This document shows positions 1 through 10,095 of a DNA stretch of 64,000 nucleotides, piece after piece (position 1 is the stretch's first letter; every line of letters starts with the position of its first letter). This DNA comes from Nonomuraea spiralis (GTDB lineage Bacteria; Actinomycetota; Actinomycetes; Streptosporangiales; Streptosporangiaceae): positions 62,001-126,000 of the forward strand of contig NZ_BMRC01000016.1 in the NCBI RefSeq assembly GCF_014648435.1, in the 5' to 3' direction. A program made the translations under genes and the position numbers. The notes beneath the pieces were generated by a model. It made no database searches. It saw only the letters and a program-made list of their open reading frames with translations, and was not told the DNA's origin.

Positions 1-91
1 GCCGACCGGGCGTTCTGTGGCGCGCACGTGACCCCTCCCGTTTTGGGTCCGCGTTATGAGGTGTTGACGACGCGAGGAGGGCGGGGCGCAC

Positions 92-1708
92 ATGCAGCCG
101 CTGGTCGTGGTGCTGATGGTGGCGGTGCTCGTGCTCGCGTTCGGGATGATCGCGGCGCTGCTCGTCGTCATACGCCGGACCTCAGGCGGTCTGCCCCGGA
201 AGGGCGGGCCGAGCCCCGAGCAGGTGGAGGCCGTACACACTGAGCTTGAAGAGGCTCGGGAGAAGGCCAGCGAGATCCGGACCAAGGCGGAGAGCGACGC
301 CGAGGAGATCCTGCGCAGGTCGGAGACCGCCACCGAGAGCGCCGCGCAGATGCGGCGAGAGGTCGAGGAGGAGAGCCGGATCCTGAAGTCCGAGCTCAAG
401 GAGCTCCGGACCGATCTCGAACGCAGGGAGGCCAGGCTGGCCGAGCGCGAGCAGCGGCTCGACGAGGAGGCCAGGCGGCAGGCCGAGCGGGACAGGAAGC
501 TGGCCGAGACCGAGGTCGAGCTGGCCGACCGGCGCGAGGAACTGCTCCAGGTCGAGGAGGAACGGCGGGTGATCCTGGAACGGGTCGCCGGGCTGACGGG
601 GGAGCAGGCCAAGTCCGAGCTGGTCAGGGAGATCGAGAACCAGGCCAAGCGTGAGGCGGCGCTGATCATCCGGGAGATCGAGAGCGATGCCCGCAAGGAA
701 GGCGAGAAGCGGGCCACCAAGATCGTGACGCTGGCGGTGCAGCGGGTGGCGGCCGAGCAGACGGCGGAGTCGGTCGTCAGCGTGCTGCATCTGCCCGGTG
801 ACGAGATGAAGGGCCGGATCATCGGGCGCGAGGGCCGCAACATCCGGGCGTTCGAATCGACCACCGGCGTGAACCTGATCATCGACGACACCCCGGAAGC
901 GGTGTTGTTGTCGTGTTTCGACCCGGTACGCAGGGAGACGGCGCGGCTCACGCTGGAGAAGCTGGTGCTGGACGGACGCATCCATCCCCAGCGGATCGAG
1001 GAGGCGCACGACCGCAGCCGCCAGGAGGTGCAGGACCTCTGTGCGCGGGCGGGTGAGGACGCGCTGGTCGAGCTGGGCATCACGGACATGCACCCGGAGC
1101 TGACGCTGCTGCTCGGGCAACTTCGCTACCGCACGTCCTACGGACAGAACGTGCTCAAGCATCTGATCGAGTCCGCGCACATCGCCGGCATCATGGCGGC
1201 CGAGCTGAAGATGAACCAGCAGCTCATGAAGCGGTGCGCGCTGCTGCACGACATCGGCAAGGCGCTCACCCACGAGGTCGAGGGCAGTCACGCGCTGATC
1301 GGCGCGGAGATCGCCCGCCGGTACGGCGAGCAGGAGGACGTGGTGCACGCCATCGAGGCGCACCACAACGAGGTCGAGGTGCATACGGTCGAGGCGGTGC
1401 TCACCCAGGCGGCCGACGCCATCAGCGGCAGCCGGCCGGGGGCGCGCAGGGAGTCGCTGGAGGCGTACGTCAAGCGGCTGGAGCGGCTGGAGGAGATCGC
1501 GCAGTCGTACGAGGGCGTGGAGAAGGTGTTCGCCATGCAGGCCGGGCGGGAGATCCGGGTCATGGTCAAGCCTGACGCGATCGACGACATCCAGGCGCAG
1601 GTGATCGCCCGGGATGTGGCCAAGCAGGTGGAAGAGGAGCTGACGTACCCGGGGCAGATCCGGATCACGGTGGTGCGGGAGTCGCGGGCCACCGAATTCG
1701 CCCGCTGA
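92..1708 (+). CDS. rny: Ribonuclease Y (membrane-anchored endoribonuclease)
   Basis: The 538-residue product has the full RNase Y layout. One N-terminal membrane helix (about residues 5-26) is followed by a long charged Glu/Arg/Lys coiled coil (about 45-200). A KH RNA-binding domain follows, with GRIIGREGRN near 241-250, and then an HD hydrolase domain with LLHDIGKAL near residue 385. RNase Y starts mRNA decay by internal cleavage at the membrane. The length is normal for the family (about 510-540). The ATG is preceded by a GGAGGG ribosome binding site at about 77-82. The gene runs towards the minus-strand peptide transporter operon and ends before a strong hairpin. The family call is secure; the physiological targets are not visible here. 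Confidence 0.96.
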   Translation: MQPLVVVLMVAVLVLAFGMIAALLVVIRRTSGGLPRKGGPSPEQVEAVHTELEEAREKASEIRTKAESDAEEILRRSETATESAAQMRREVEEESRILKSELKELRTDLERREARLAEREQRLDEEARRQAERDRKLAETEVELADRREELLQVEEERRVILERVAGLTGEQAKSELVREIENQAKREAALIIREIESDARKEGEKRATKIVTLAVQRVAAEQTAESVVSVLHLPGDEMKGRIIGREGRNIRAFESTTGVNLIIDDTPEAVLLSCFDPVRRETARLTLEKLVLDGRIHPQRIEEAHDRSRQEVQDLCARAGEDALVELGITDMHPELTLLLGQLRYRTSYGQNVLKHLIESAHIAGIMAAELKMNQQLMKRCALLHDIGKALTHEVEGSHALIGAEIARRYGEQEDVVHAIEAHHNEVEVHTVEAVLTQAADAISGSRPGARRESLEAYVKRLERLEEIAQSYEGVEKVFAMQAGREIRVMVKPDAIDDIQAQVIARDVAKQVEEELTYPGQIRITVVRESRATEFAR

Positions 1709-1881
1709 CCCCCGGTACGTCGGGAGAGCGTGGCTGTCCCCTGGGGAGTGGATGATCAGGGGGCGGCTGACGGGCCGCGGGTGGCGAGGGTGGTCGCCGG
1801 GTGGCGTTGCAGGTGGCCGGGGCGGTCGCTGATGGTGCCGCAAGGGGATCAAGAGGTGTGTTCGGCGAACGCGCTGGAGGG

Positions 1882-1914
1882 CTGGGCGGGCGCGGTTGGG
1901 GTGCGCCCGCCCAG
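1882..1914. terminator. Hairpin between convergent rny and the dpp-type operon
   Basis: Perfect 12-bp inverted repeat CTGGGCGGGCGC / GCGCCCGCCCAG with a 9-nt loop. It lies between the rny stop (1708) and the minus-strand permease stop (1931). Neither side has a long U-tract, which is usual for actinobacterial terminators, so it could serve both transcripts. The rest of 1709-1930 shows no gene. Confidence 0.6.
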
Positions 1915-1930
1915 TGGGTGGGTTTGATGG

Positions 1931-2893
1931 TCAGGCCAGGCGGATTCGGGGGTCGAGGAGGCCGTAGGCGATGTCCACCAGGAGGTTGGCCACCACTACG
2001 GCGGTGGTGGCGAGGATGACGACGCCCATGATCACTGGTAGGTCGCCGCTGATGAACGCCTGCACCACCGCCTGCCCCACGCCGCCGAGGCCGAAGACCG
2101 ACTCCGTCACCACCACGCCGCCGATCAAGGTGCCGATGTCGACGCCGAGCTGGGTCACCACGGGGGTCAGCGCGGCCCGCAGGCCGTGCCGGTAGATGAC
2201 GCGGCCCTCGGGTACGCCCTTGGCGCGGGCCGTACGGATGTAGTCCTCGCCGAGGACGTCCAGCATGGAGCCCCGGGTGAGGCGGGCGTACGAGGCCGCC
2301 TGGACCATGGCCAGGGTGATCCACGGCAGGATCAGGTGCCGGGCCCATTCGCCGGGGTTGTCGGAGAAGGCCACGTAGGAGTCGGGTGGCAGGATGGGCG
2401 CGCCTGCCATGGAAAGCTGGAAGAAGAAGAAATACAGCAGGAGCAGACCGACCACGAACGTCGGCATCGACACCCCGGCCAGGGCCAGCGTGGTCAGCAC
2501 GCGGTCGAGGAACGACCGGACCCGGGTGGCGCTGAGCACGCCCGCGCCGACGCCGAGGCAGAACCACAGGACCGCGCCCCCTAGCACCAGCGAGAACGTC
2601 GGGGGGAAGTCCTGGGCGAGCAGCTTGCCCACCGATTCGCCCGAGAAGTACGACTGGCCCAGGTCGCCGTGCAGGAGCCGGCCGAGGTAGTCGAAGTACT
2701 GGACGATGGTCGGGCGGTCGAGGCCGAGGTTGTGGCGGATCAGGTCGACCTGTTCGGGGGTGGCCTGGCGGCCGGCCAGCGTACGGGCGGGGTCGCCGGG
2801 GGCGACGAAGAACAGGAAGAACGTGCCCAGGGAGACCAGCCACAGCACCAGCAGCCCGAGCAGCGCCCTCCGCAGGAGGAACCGTCGCAACAT
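1931..2893 (-). CDS. Peptide ABC transporter permease, DppB/OppB type
   Basis: The 320-residue membrane protein has about six helices. Its N-terminus, with LLRRALLGLLVLWLVSLGTF and then VAPGDPA, is typical of DppB/OppB permeases. The BPD_transp_1 domain holds an EAA-type loop near DYIRTARAKGVPEGRV that docks on the ATPase. It is the last gene of the minus-strand operon. The other permease gene lies upstream, across a 225-bp gap filled with tandem repeats. In most dpp/opp operons the B gene comes before C, D and F, so its position at the end is unusual. The imported substrate (dipeptide, oligopeptide or a nickel/siderophore-like ligand) cannot be told from sequence. Confidence 0.9.
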   Translation of the reverse strand: MLRRFLLRRALLGLLVLWLVSLGTFFLFFVAPGDPARTLAGRQATPEQVDLIRHNLGLDRPTIVQYFDYLGRLLHGDLGQSYFSGESVGKLLAQDFPPTFSLVLGGAVLWFCLGVGAGVLSATRVRSFLDRVLTTLALAGVSMPTFVVGLLLLYFFFFQLSMAGAPILPPDSYVAFSDNPGEWARHLILPWITLAMVQAASYARLTRGSMLDVLGEDYIRTARAKGVPEGRVIYRHGLRAALTPVVTQLGVDIGTLIGGVVVTESVFGLGGVGQAVVQAFISGDLPVIMGVVILATTAVVVANLLVDIAYGLLDPRIRLA

Positions 2894-2944
2894 CAGCCCA
2901 CCACCCCCGATGCAACTAAGGCTCCGACAAGGGGGAGGGAGATG

Positions 2945-3088
2945 GGGCTTACGAAGGGTCCGATGAGGGGCCGGGCCAAGGGTTCTACGAAGGAGCGGGT
3001 GAGGGGGCGGCCCAAGGGACTTACGAAGGGGCCGATGAAGGGGCCGGCCAAGGGGTCCGCGAAGGGGCCGATGAGGGAGCGGGCGAAG
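2945..3088. repeat. Four degenerate 36-bp tandem repeats between two permease genes
   Basis: Four consecutive 36-bp units start at 2945, 2981, 3017 and 3053, with a decayed partial unit upstream. Read on the plus strand they give GLTKGPMRGRAK, GSTKERVRGRPK, GLTKGPMKGPAK and GSAKGPMRERAK. Read on the minus strand they give GPF/PLA-rich peptides. The array fills most of the 225-bp gap between the dppC-type stop (3119) and the dppB-type start (2893). No start codon with a ribosome binding site supports translation, so I read it as non-coding repeat DNA within the operon transcript. Confidence 0.8.
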
Positions 3089-3118
3089 GGGCCTTCGTAG
3101 GGGTGGAGGGACACGGAG

Positions 3119-4122
3119 CTAGTGAGGTGCGGCATCGGAGCTCCCCGAAGCGGGTGCGGCGGCGGGGCGGGTGCGGCGGCGGGTACGGCGTCGCCGGCGG
3201 CTGAACAGCCGTTCCATACGCGGATCGATGGCATCCCTGATCCCGTCGCCCACCAGGTTGAACGCCAGCGTGGTGATCAGCAGCGACGCCGCAGGGAACC
3301 CCAGATACCAGTACGCCACCCGGTAGAACCCCTGAGCCTCGCTCAGCAGGTTCCCCCAGGACGGGGTGGGGGGAACGATCCCGAGCCCCAGATAGGACAA
3401 CGTGGACTCGAACACGATCGCCGCCGGCACCAGCAGCGTGGTGAGCACGATGACGGGGGCCAGCAGGTTCGGCAGGATGTCCACGAACATGATCCGCGCG
3501 TCGCCGGCCCCCATCGACCGGGCCGCCTCCACGTACTCGCGTTCCTTGAGCGAGAGTGTCTGACCTCGGACCACGCGGGCGATGGCGGCCCAGGAATAGA
3601 ACGAGATCACCCCGATCGTCGCGGTCAGCGAGGGCCCGGCGATGGACACCACGGCGATCGCGAAGATCAGGTACGGGAACGACAACACCACGTCCATGAG
3701 CCGGGACAGGATGGTGTCGATGACGCCGCCGTAGTACCCGGCCAGCAGCCCGATGACGACGCCGATCAGCGCCGCCACGCCGGTCGCGACCACGCCGACG
3801 AGCAGCGAGACGCGCGCGCCGTACAGAACCCTGATGAACAGGTCGCGGCCGAGGCGGTCGGTGCCGAACCAGAACTCGCCGTTGGGCCCGACGGGCAGGC
3901 CCTCGTCGGTGATGCCGGTGTCGCGGAACTGTTCGTCGGGGTCGTGGCCGTTCCAGGCCGAGATGAGCGGCGCGGCCAGGGCGAGCAGGCACAGCAGTAC
4001 GACGACGATGCCCGACACCAGGGCCACACGATCGGACCTGATCCTGGCCCAGGCGAGCTGCCAGGGGCTGCGGCCGGCGATCGTACGGTCGGCGACGGCG
4101 TCCGGACGGATCTCCGTGAGTG

Positions 4123-4126
<4 letters not shown>
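3119..4126 (-). CDS. Peptide ABC transporter permease, DppC/OppC type
   Basis: The 335-residue permease has an OppC_N-like N-terminus (SPWQLAWARIRSDRVALVSG), a periplasm-facing segment containing WFGTDRLGRDLFIRVLYGAR that is diagnostic of DppC/OppC, and a BPD_transp_1 domain. The EAA loop is near EREYVEAARSMGAGDARIMF. The C-terminus is a run of arginines and prolines. The ATG at 4126 overlaps the TGA of the upstream ATPase in an ATGA arrangement, which implies translational coupling and rules out the longer frame upstream. It forms the transmembrane pore with the DppB-type permease. Confidence 0.92.
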
Positions 4127-5120
<994 letters not shown>

Positions 5121-5124
<4 letters not shown>

Positions 5125-6158
5125 GCCTCCTCAGCCGTGACCCGCGGCGCCTGCTTGCGCAGCGCCTCCGCCTCCGCGCCGAGCCCGACCGCCTCGTGCG
5201 GCAGCCAGCACGCCGAGGCGTGCCCGCGCGCGCCGGTGACGGAGGCCAGTGGCGGCCGTTCGGCGGGACAGACCGGCATGACGTACGGGCAACGCGGATG
5301 GAAGGCGCACCCGGACGGGATCGCGATCAGGCTCGGTGGCGAGCCCGGGATGGGCCGCAGCCGCCCGCCGCGGTCGCCGGTGCTGCCCGGGATCGACTCC
5401 AGCAGCCCCTTGGTGTACGGATGGTGCGGGCTGTAGTAGAGCGTGCGCCGGTCGGCCCGCTCGACCACGAGCCCGGCGTACATGACCATGACCTCGTCGG
5501 CCATGCCGGCGACGACGCCGAGGTCGTGCGTGATGAGGATGAGCGCGATGTCGAACTCGGCCTGCACCCGCCCGATGAGCTCCAGGATCTGCGCCTGGAC
5601 GGTCGCGTCGAGCGCGGTGGTCGGCTCGTCGGCGACGATGAGCTTCGGGTTGAGCGCGAGCGACATGGCGATCATCGCGCGCTGCCGCATGCCCCCGGAG
5701 AACTGGTGGGGGTAGTCGTCCACCCTGCGGTCCGGGCGGGGGATGCCCACCAGGCCCAGCAGCTCGACGGCCCGCTTCCTGGCCTCGGCGCGGCGGGTGT
5801 CGGGACGGTGGACGCGGATCAGCTCCTCGATCTGCCAGCCCACCTTGTAGAGCGGATGGAGGCTGGTCAGCGGGTCCTGGAAGACCACGCTGATCTCCGC
5901 GCCGCGGATCCGGCGGAGTTGTTCGCGGTCGAGTTCGAGCAGGTCGATGCCCTCGAACAGGGCCGTGCCCGAGATGTCGGCGTCGGGGGTCAGCCCGAGG
6001 ATCGCCTGGGTGCTCACGGTCTTCCCGCTGCCGGACTCGCCGACGATCGCCAGCGTCTGGCCGCGGTCGACGGTGAACGACAGCCCCCGCACCGCCTGGA
6101 CCACGCCGTCGGATGTGGGAAAGGCCACCTGGAGGTCGGTTACCTCAAGCAGGCTCAT
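5121..6158 (-). CDS. Peptide ABC transporter ATPase, DppD/OppD type
   Basis: The 345-residue ATPase has Walker A GESGSGKTVS, the signature FSGGMRQRAMIAMSL typical of the D-type subunit, Walker B LIVADEP and switch His in ILITHDLGVV. The C-terminal part has CAFHPRCPYVMPVCP, a cysteine cluster shared with DppD-type proteins that may hold an Fe-S cluster. The ATG at 6158 has a GGGAG ribosome binding site about 5 nt away. It is separated from the binding-protein gene by 61 bp containing a strong hairpin, so it is probably made in smaller amounts than the binding protein. Confidence 0.94.
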
Positions 6159-6175
6159 ATGTCTCCCTCACGGTT

Positions 6176-6211
6176 GTCCCGCGGACCCGCCGGTCGGCGG
6201 GCCCGCGGGAC
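6176..6211 (-). promoter_or_regulatory. Intercistronic hairpin after the solute-binding protein gene
   Basis: Arms GTCCCGCGGACCCGCC (6176-6191) and GGCGGGCCCGCGGGAC (6196-6211) flank a 4-nt loop. On the plus strand one pair is an A-C mismatch. In the minus-strand RNA, which is the operon transcript, that position becomes G-U and the 16-bp stem is fully paired. It sits between the binding-protein stop and the next ribosome binding site. That position fits a 3' mRNA stabiliser or partial terminator that raises binding-protein output over the membrane subunits. Confidence 0.65.
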
Positions 6212-6219
6212 ACCGGTCG

Positions 6220-8046
6220 TCAAGGCGTGTTGGGGTTCAGCCAGAGGTTGGTGACGTCATAGATCTGGTACGACGGCAGATACAGGGCGTTCTGCACCCG
6301 CTTGTTCTTGTACAGCGGCGTGTTCTGGTTGTTCAGCGGCACCATCACCGCGTCGCCCAGCACCGTCTGGTCGGCCTGGTGCCACAGCGCCGCGGCCTTG
6401 GCCTGGTCGGTCTCGGCGAGCGCCTGCTTGATCAGGTCGTCCACCTTGGGGTTGCTGTAGCAGCCGTAGTTGCTGGTGCCGGCGTTGCAGTTGGTCTGGA
6501 ACAGCGGTTGCATGACCGCGCGGCCGTTGTTGCCGTACCAGTCGGGGATCCAGCCGGGGGCCGACAGGTCCCACTCGCTGTTCTTGGCGTGCGAGGGCGT
6601 CTGCAGGTAGGTGTAGTAGTCGCCCTGGCGCAGCGGCAGGCCCTTGACGGTGATCCCGCACTTCTTCAGGTCGGCCGAGTACGACTGGAAGTTGGCCGGG
6701 TGGTTGCCCGCGTTGCGGAAGGCGCCGATGAGGGTCAGCCCGTCGGGGTAGCCGGCCTCGCTCAGCATCTGCTTGCACTTGGCCGGGTCGCCCTGGTCGT
6801 TCGGCGTCGGGTACGGGTTGTACTCCTGGTAACCGATGTTGCCGGGCGGGATGACCGTGTGCAGCGCGGTCGCGACGTCGGCGCCGCCGTAGATCTTGGC
6901 GATGGCGGTCTTGTTGATCGCGTACTCGATGGCCTGGCGGACCTTGAGCTTGCCCATCGCCCCGCCGGCGTTCTTGCTCTGCAGGTTGAACACGACGTAC
7001 GGGTTCGTCACGGCGCCGGGGTAGATGGTGAAGTTGGGGTCGTTGCTCTTCAGCCGCGGGATCTGCGCGGTCGGCACCGGCAGGTCCCAGGACAGGTCGG
7101 CACTGCCGGCCTCAAGCTGCTGCTGTACGGCGTCCGGCTCGGCGACGCCCATCTTGACCTCGATGGCGTTGACGTACTGGTGCCGGATCGGGTCGGACTC
7201 CTGCTTCCAGGCCGGGTTCTTCTCCAGCTTGATCGACTTGGTGGCCACGTACGAGGTGATCTTGTAGGGGCCGTTGGAGATCACGTGCTGGCGGAAGGTG
7301 GCGTCGTCGGGGACGTACTGGTCGTACTCCTGCGGCGCGGCCGAGGCGAAGTTCAGGGACAGGACGTTGAGGAAGTCACCGGCCGGCTGGGTCAGCGTGA
7401 AGACGACCGTCTTGTCGTCCTTGGCCTGCACACCGGCGATGTCGTGGCCGTTCTGGAAGTCGGCCAGGGCCTTGGCGGTGGGCTTGGCCTTCTCGAACGC
7501 CTTGATGTAGGCGTCGCAGTATTCGGCCATCCCCTTGATCGTGCTGGTGTAGTAGCCGGGCGCGCCGGAGCCCGCCACCGGGTTGCAGATGCGCTTGAAG
7601 CCGCGGACGAAGTCGCTCGCCGTCACCTGCCGCGGCGGCTGGGTGTCCCACTGCACGCCGTCCCGCAACTTGATCGTGTACGTGAGCTTGTCGGCGCTCA
7701 GGCCGCCGTTCGCCTCGGTGGGCAGTTCGGTGGCGATGTCCGGGAGCACCTCGTAGCCCTTGGTGGTGTCGGCCCCCGCGGCCACGCCTTGGAGGGCGAA
7801 GAGCTGGCGCGAGTAGCCGCGCATGATCCCGATGGTGACGACGTAGTAGATGCTGGTCGGGTCGAGATGGTCGACGTCGCCCGAGCCCACGAGCCTGAGC
7901 GTGCCGCCCGCGACGGGGCTTCCGGAGCTCGGGGCGGTGGCGGTGGGCGGCGCGGAGTTCTTGGCTCCGTTCTCCGTCGCGCAAGAGGTGGCGAGCAGAG
8001 TTGCCGCCGCCACCGTGATGATGCTGAGATGGCGCAAGCTGGCCAT
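6220..8046 (-). CDS. Peptide ABC transporter solute-binding lipoprotein (family 5)
   Basis: The 608-residue extracytoplasmic binding protein starts MASLRHLSIITVAAATLLATSC, with a signal peptide ending in a lipobox-like ATSC (Ala at -3 is a little atypical). Family-5 features include GGTLRLVGSGDVDHLDPTS early in the mature part and later YTIKLRDGVQWDT and QAIEYAINKTAIAKIYGG. I chose the ATG at 8046 because GGAGG lies 4 nt upstream and it gives a proper signal peptide; the ATG 14 codons upstream does neither. First gene of the operon. It captures the ligand outside the membrane for the downstream permeases and ATPases. Confidence 0.93.
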   Translation of the reverse strand: MASLRHLSIITVAAATLLATSCATENGAKNSAPPTATAPSSGSPVAGGTLRLVGSGDVDHLDPTSIYYVVTIGIMRGYSRQLFALQGVAAGADTTKGYEVLPDIATELPTEANGGLSADKLTYTIKLRDGVQWDTQPPRQVTASDFVRGFKRICNPVAGSGAPGYYTSTIKGMAEYCDAYIKAFEKAKPTAKALADFQNGHDIAGVQAKDDKTVVFTLTQPAGDFLNVLSLNFASAAPQEYDQYVPDDATFRQHVISNGPYKITSYVATKSIKLEKNPAWKQESDPIRHQYVNAIEVKMGVAEPDAVQQQLEAGSADLSWDLPVPTAQIPRLKSNDPNFTIYPGAVTNPYVVFNLQSKNAGGAMGKLKVRQAIEYAINKTAIAKIYGGADVATALHTVIPPGNIGYQEYNPYPTPNDQGDPAKCKQMLSEAGYPDGLTLIGAFRNAGNHPANFQSYSADLKKCGITVKGLPLRQGDYYTYLQTPSHAKNSEWDLSAPGWIPDWYGNNGRAVMQPLFQTNCNAGTSNYGCYSNPKVDDLIKQALAETDQAKAAALWHQADQTVLGDAVMVPLNNQNTPLYKNKRVQNALYLPSYQIYDVTNLWLNPNTP

Positions 8047-8249
8047 CTGGCCTCCCTCGTGCCGAGATGGGGTGTTCGTGGCTGGCACAGCTGGGGCGCG
8101 CGTCGTGGCCGCGATGCGCGCCCCACGTTTGCTGTGTCGAGCAACCCACGCCTGAGGGAGACTGTCGAGATCGGTTTACGTAACTGTTTGCGACTAGCGA
8201 CTGCTTGGTAATGCTGGTTCAGTCTGAATTACGTCCAGGTATTGCGACA
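8047..8249 (-). promoter_or_regulatory. Leader and promoter region of the peptide transporter operon
   Basis: A 203-bp gene-free stretch between the S9 peptidase stop and the binding-protein start. Bases 8170-8249 are clearly richer in A/T than their surroundings, as expected for a promoter. They hold a small palindrome TTCAGTCTGAA (8218-8228) and a direct repeat of GCGACT near 8190-8202. I could not assign a confident -35/-10 pair. Confidence 0.35.
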
Positions 8250-10055
8250 TTAACTGAATAGCTGCTGGTAGAAGGCCAGCTCGGCGGCCAGTGCCGCGAC
8301 GCGTGTTTCCAGCCGGCGAAATCCGTGGGATTCGCCGTCGAAAGCCAGATAAGTGCAGGAGACTCCGCGCTCGGACAACGCGTCGGCGAAGGCCGTCGAC
8401 TGCTCGGGCGGCACCACCGGATCGTCGAGCCCCTGAAGGAGCAACATCGGGCAGGACACGCCGTCGACCAGGCCGAGCGGCTCCCTGGAAGCATAGACGG
8501 CCGGGTCGTCGCCGACGAGCCACTCCACGTAACGGGACTCGAAGTCGTGGGTGTGCGCCACGAGGGGGGCCAGCGCGCTGACTCCGTAGTAGGACACCCC
8601 GCCCGCGAACACGTCGGACCGGCAGCAGGCGGCCATCACCGTCCAGCCGCCCGCGCTGCCGCCGCGCACCGCGATCCTGGCCGGGTCGGCGAGGCCCGAG
8701 TCGGCCAGCCAACGCGCGGCGGCGACCGTGTCGGCCACGTCGACCAGCCCCCACTGGCCTCTGAGCCGCTCCCGGTAGGCGCGGCCGTAGCCGGTGGAAC
8801 CGCCGTAGTTGACGTCGAGCACGCCGATGCCGCGCGAGGTCAGGAACGCCTTCTCCAGGTCGAGCGCGGTGTCGGAGTGGGCGGTCGGCCCGCCGTGCAC
8901 GAAGACCACGTACGGTGCCGGCTCCTCGCTCACCTGGTGGAGGAAGGCGTGGACCGGCCGCTCGCCCGGCACCACGACCGCGCGCGGATCGGGCACCCCG
9001 GACAGGTCGGGCAGGCGTTCGGCGGCGCGCATGAGCGGCTCGGCCCGGCCGGAGGCGACGTCGACCCGTACGACCGAGCGCGGCGTCCTGGCCGCGTGGC
9101 CGATCCCCGTCACCGTCATGCCGTCGGCCGCGAGCGCCGCCTGCCAGCCCGCCCAGGGCACGTCGAGGTCGTGAAGCGCTCCCGTGGCCGGGTCGAGCAC
9201 GCCCAGCCGCAGGTCGCCGCGCCCGTGCAACACCGCGAGCCGCCCGTCGCCGAGCACGGTGTACGGCGCCCCGCCGAGCTGCCACGGCGGCTGCGTGAAC
9301 TCCTCCTCGGCCGGGCACAACGCCCGGGCCTGCCCGCCGTCGAGGCCGCACTCGTGGAGGTTCCACCAGCCGGAGCGGTCGGAGACCAGGTAGAGGGTGT
9401 CGTCGTCCTTCCACGCGGGCGAAAGAACGGACTCCGTCTCGCCGCCCAGCAGCGTGCGGGCCTGCCCGTCGCGCAGCCGGACGACGCGCAGCTCGGTGCC
9501 GTCCCAGGGCATGCGGGGGTGGTTCCAGCAGACGTAGGCCAGGTGGGCGCCGTCGGGGGACAGGACGGGCGAGGCGTAGAAGTCGTGGCCGGAGGCCCGC
9601 TCGCGGGGCTCGCCGCCGGCCAGCGGGATCGACACCACCGAACGGGTGATCTTGCCGTGTCCGTCGTGCTGCTCGCGCACCGCCCAGACCTCGTCGTCGC
9701 GGACGGTGAGGTCGGCGTATCTGGAGCCCTCGGTGGTGAGGGGTTTCGGTCGGCCGTTTTCGCGGAGAATGTACAGGCGCTGATCGGCCAGGCTGGTGAA
9801 GACCACCTCGCCGGCGGGCGTCACGGCATAGGGACGGCCGCCGTACTCGTGCACCCGGGTGCGGGCGCTCCAGGGCGCGGGCAGCAGGTCATGGCAGGTG
9901 CCGTCGGCCTCGCGGCGGACGATCGCGGTGCGGCCGCCCTCACCGGGACGGTCCTCGGTCCACCACACCCGGCCGCCCTCGGCGACGGGCCAGCCGGGAC
10001 GCAGACCGGCCGCGGCCACGTCGTGGGCGGAGATGGGGGATGGCCAGAAAGGCAT
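8250..10055 (-). CDS. S9 family prolyl-oligopeptidase-like serine peptidase
   Basis: The 601-residue protein has an N-terminal beta-propeller-like half with several WD/TolB-like blades and a C-terminal alpha/beta hydrolase. The nucleophile is Ser467 in RGGSAGGW. The conserved PYVVFVHGGPTAHSD precedes it, and the catalytic His is probably in DGESHGF near the end. Such dipeptidyl-aminopeptidase or acylaminoacyl-peptidase-like enzymes trim short peptides. No signal peptide is visible, so it should be cytoplasmic. It lies just upstream of the peptide importer operon on the same strand, which suggests imported peptides as substrates, but that link is inference. Confidence 0.9.
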   Translation of the reverse strand: MPFWPSPISAHDVAAAGLRPGWPVAEGGRVWWTEDRPGEGGRTAIVRREADGTCHDLLPAPWSARTRVHEYGGRPYAVTPAGEVVFTSLADQRLYILRENGRPKPLTTEGSRYADLTVRDDEVWAVREQHDGHGKITRSVVSIPLAGGEPRERASGHDFYASPVLSPDGAHLAYVCWNHPRMPWDGTELRVVRLRDGQARTLLGGETESVLSPAWKDDDTLYLVSDRSGWWNLHECGLDGGQARALCPAEEEFTQPPWQLGGAPYTVLGDGRLAVLHGRGDLRLGVLDPATGALHDLDVPWAGWQAALAADGMTVTGIGHAARTPRSVVRVDVASGRAEPLMRAAERLPDLSGVPDPRAVVVPGERPVHAFLHQVSEEPAPYVVFVHGGPTAHSDTALDLEKAFLTSRGIGVLDVNYGGSTGYGRAYRERLRGQWGLVDVADTVAAARWLADSGLADPARIAVRGGSAGGWTVMAACCRSDVFAGGVSYYGVSALAPLVAHTHDFESRYVEWLVGDDPAVYASREPLGLVDGVSCPMLLLQGLDDPVVPPEQSTAFADALSERGVSCTYLAFDGESHGFRRLETRVAALAAELAFYQQLFS

Positions 10056-10095
10056 ACTCGCATCCTGCCGGAAGATCGGGGGCCGTGGGGCGCGA

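Noticed and set aside
182..1852. A 556-codon open frame on the minus strand opposite rny
   Set aside because: Antisense frames stay open by chance in GC-rich DNA. The translation is Leu/Arg/Pro/His-rich without domains, while the plus strand encodes a full RNase Y.
2893..3234. A minus-strand frame through the 36-bp repeats encoding GPF/PLA-rich peptide
   Set aside because: Its only ATG lies inside the dppC-type gene and no ribosome binding site is seen; treated as repeat DNA.
6176..6211. Reading the hairpin as a full terminator of the peptide operon
   Set aside because: No U-run follows, and the downstream ATPase and permease genes have no promoter space of their own, so they must be transcribed through it.
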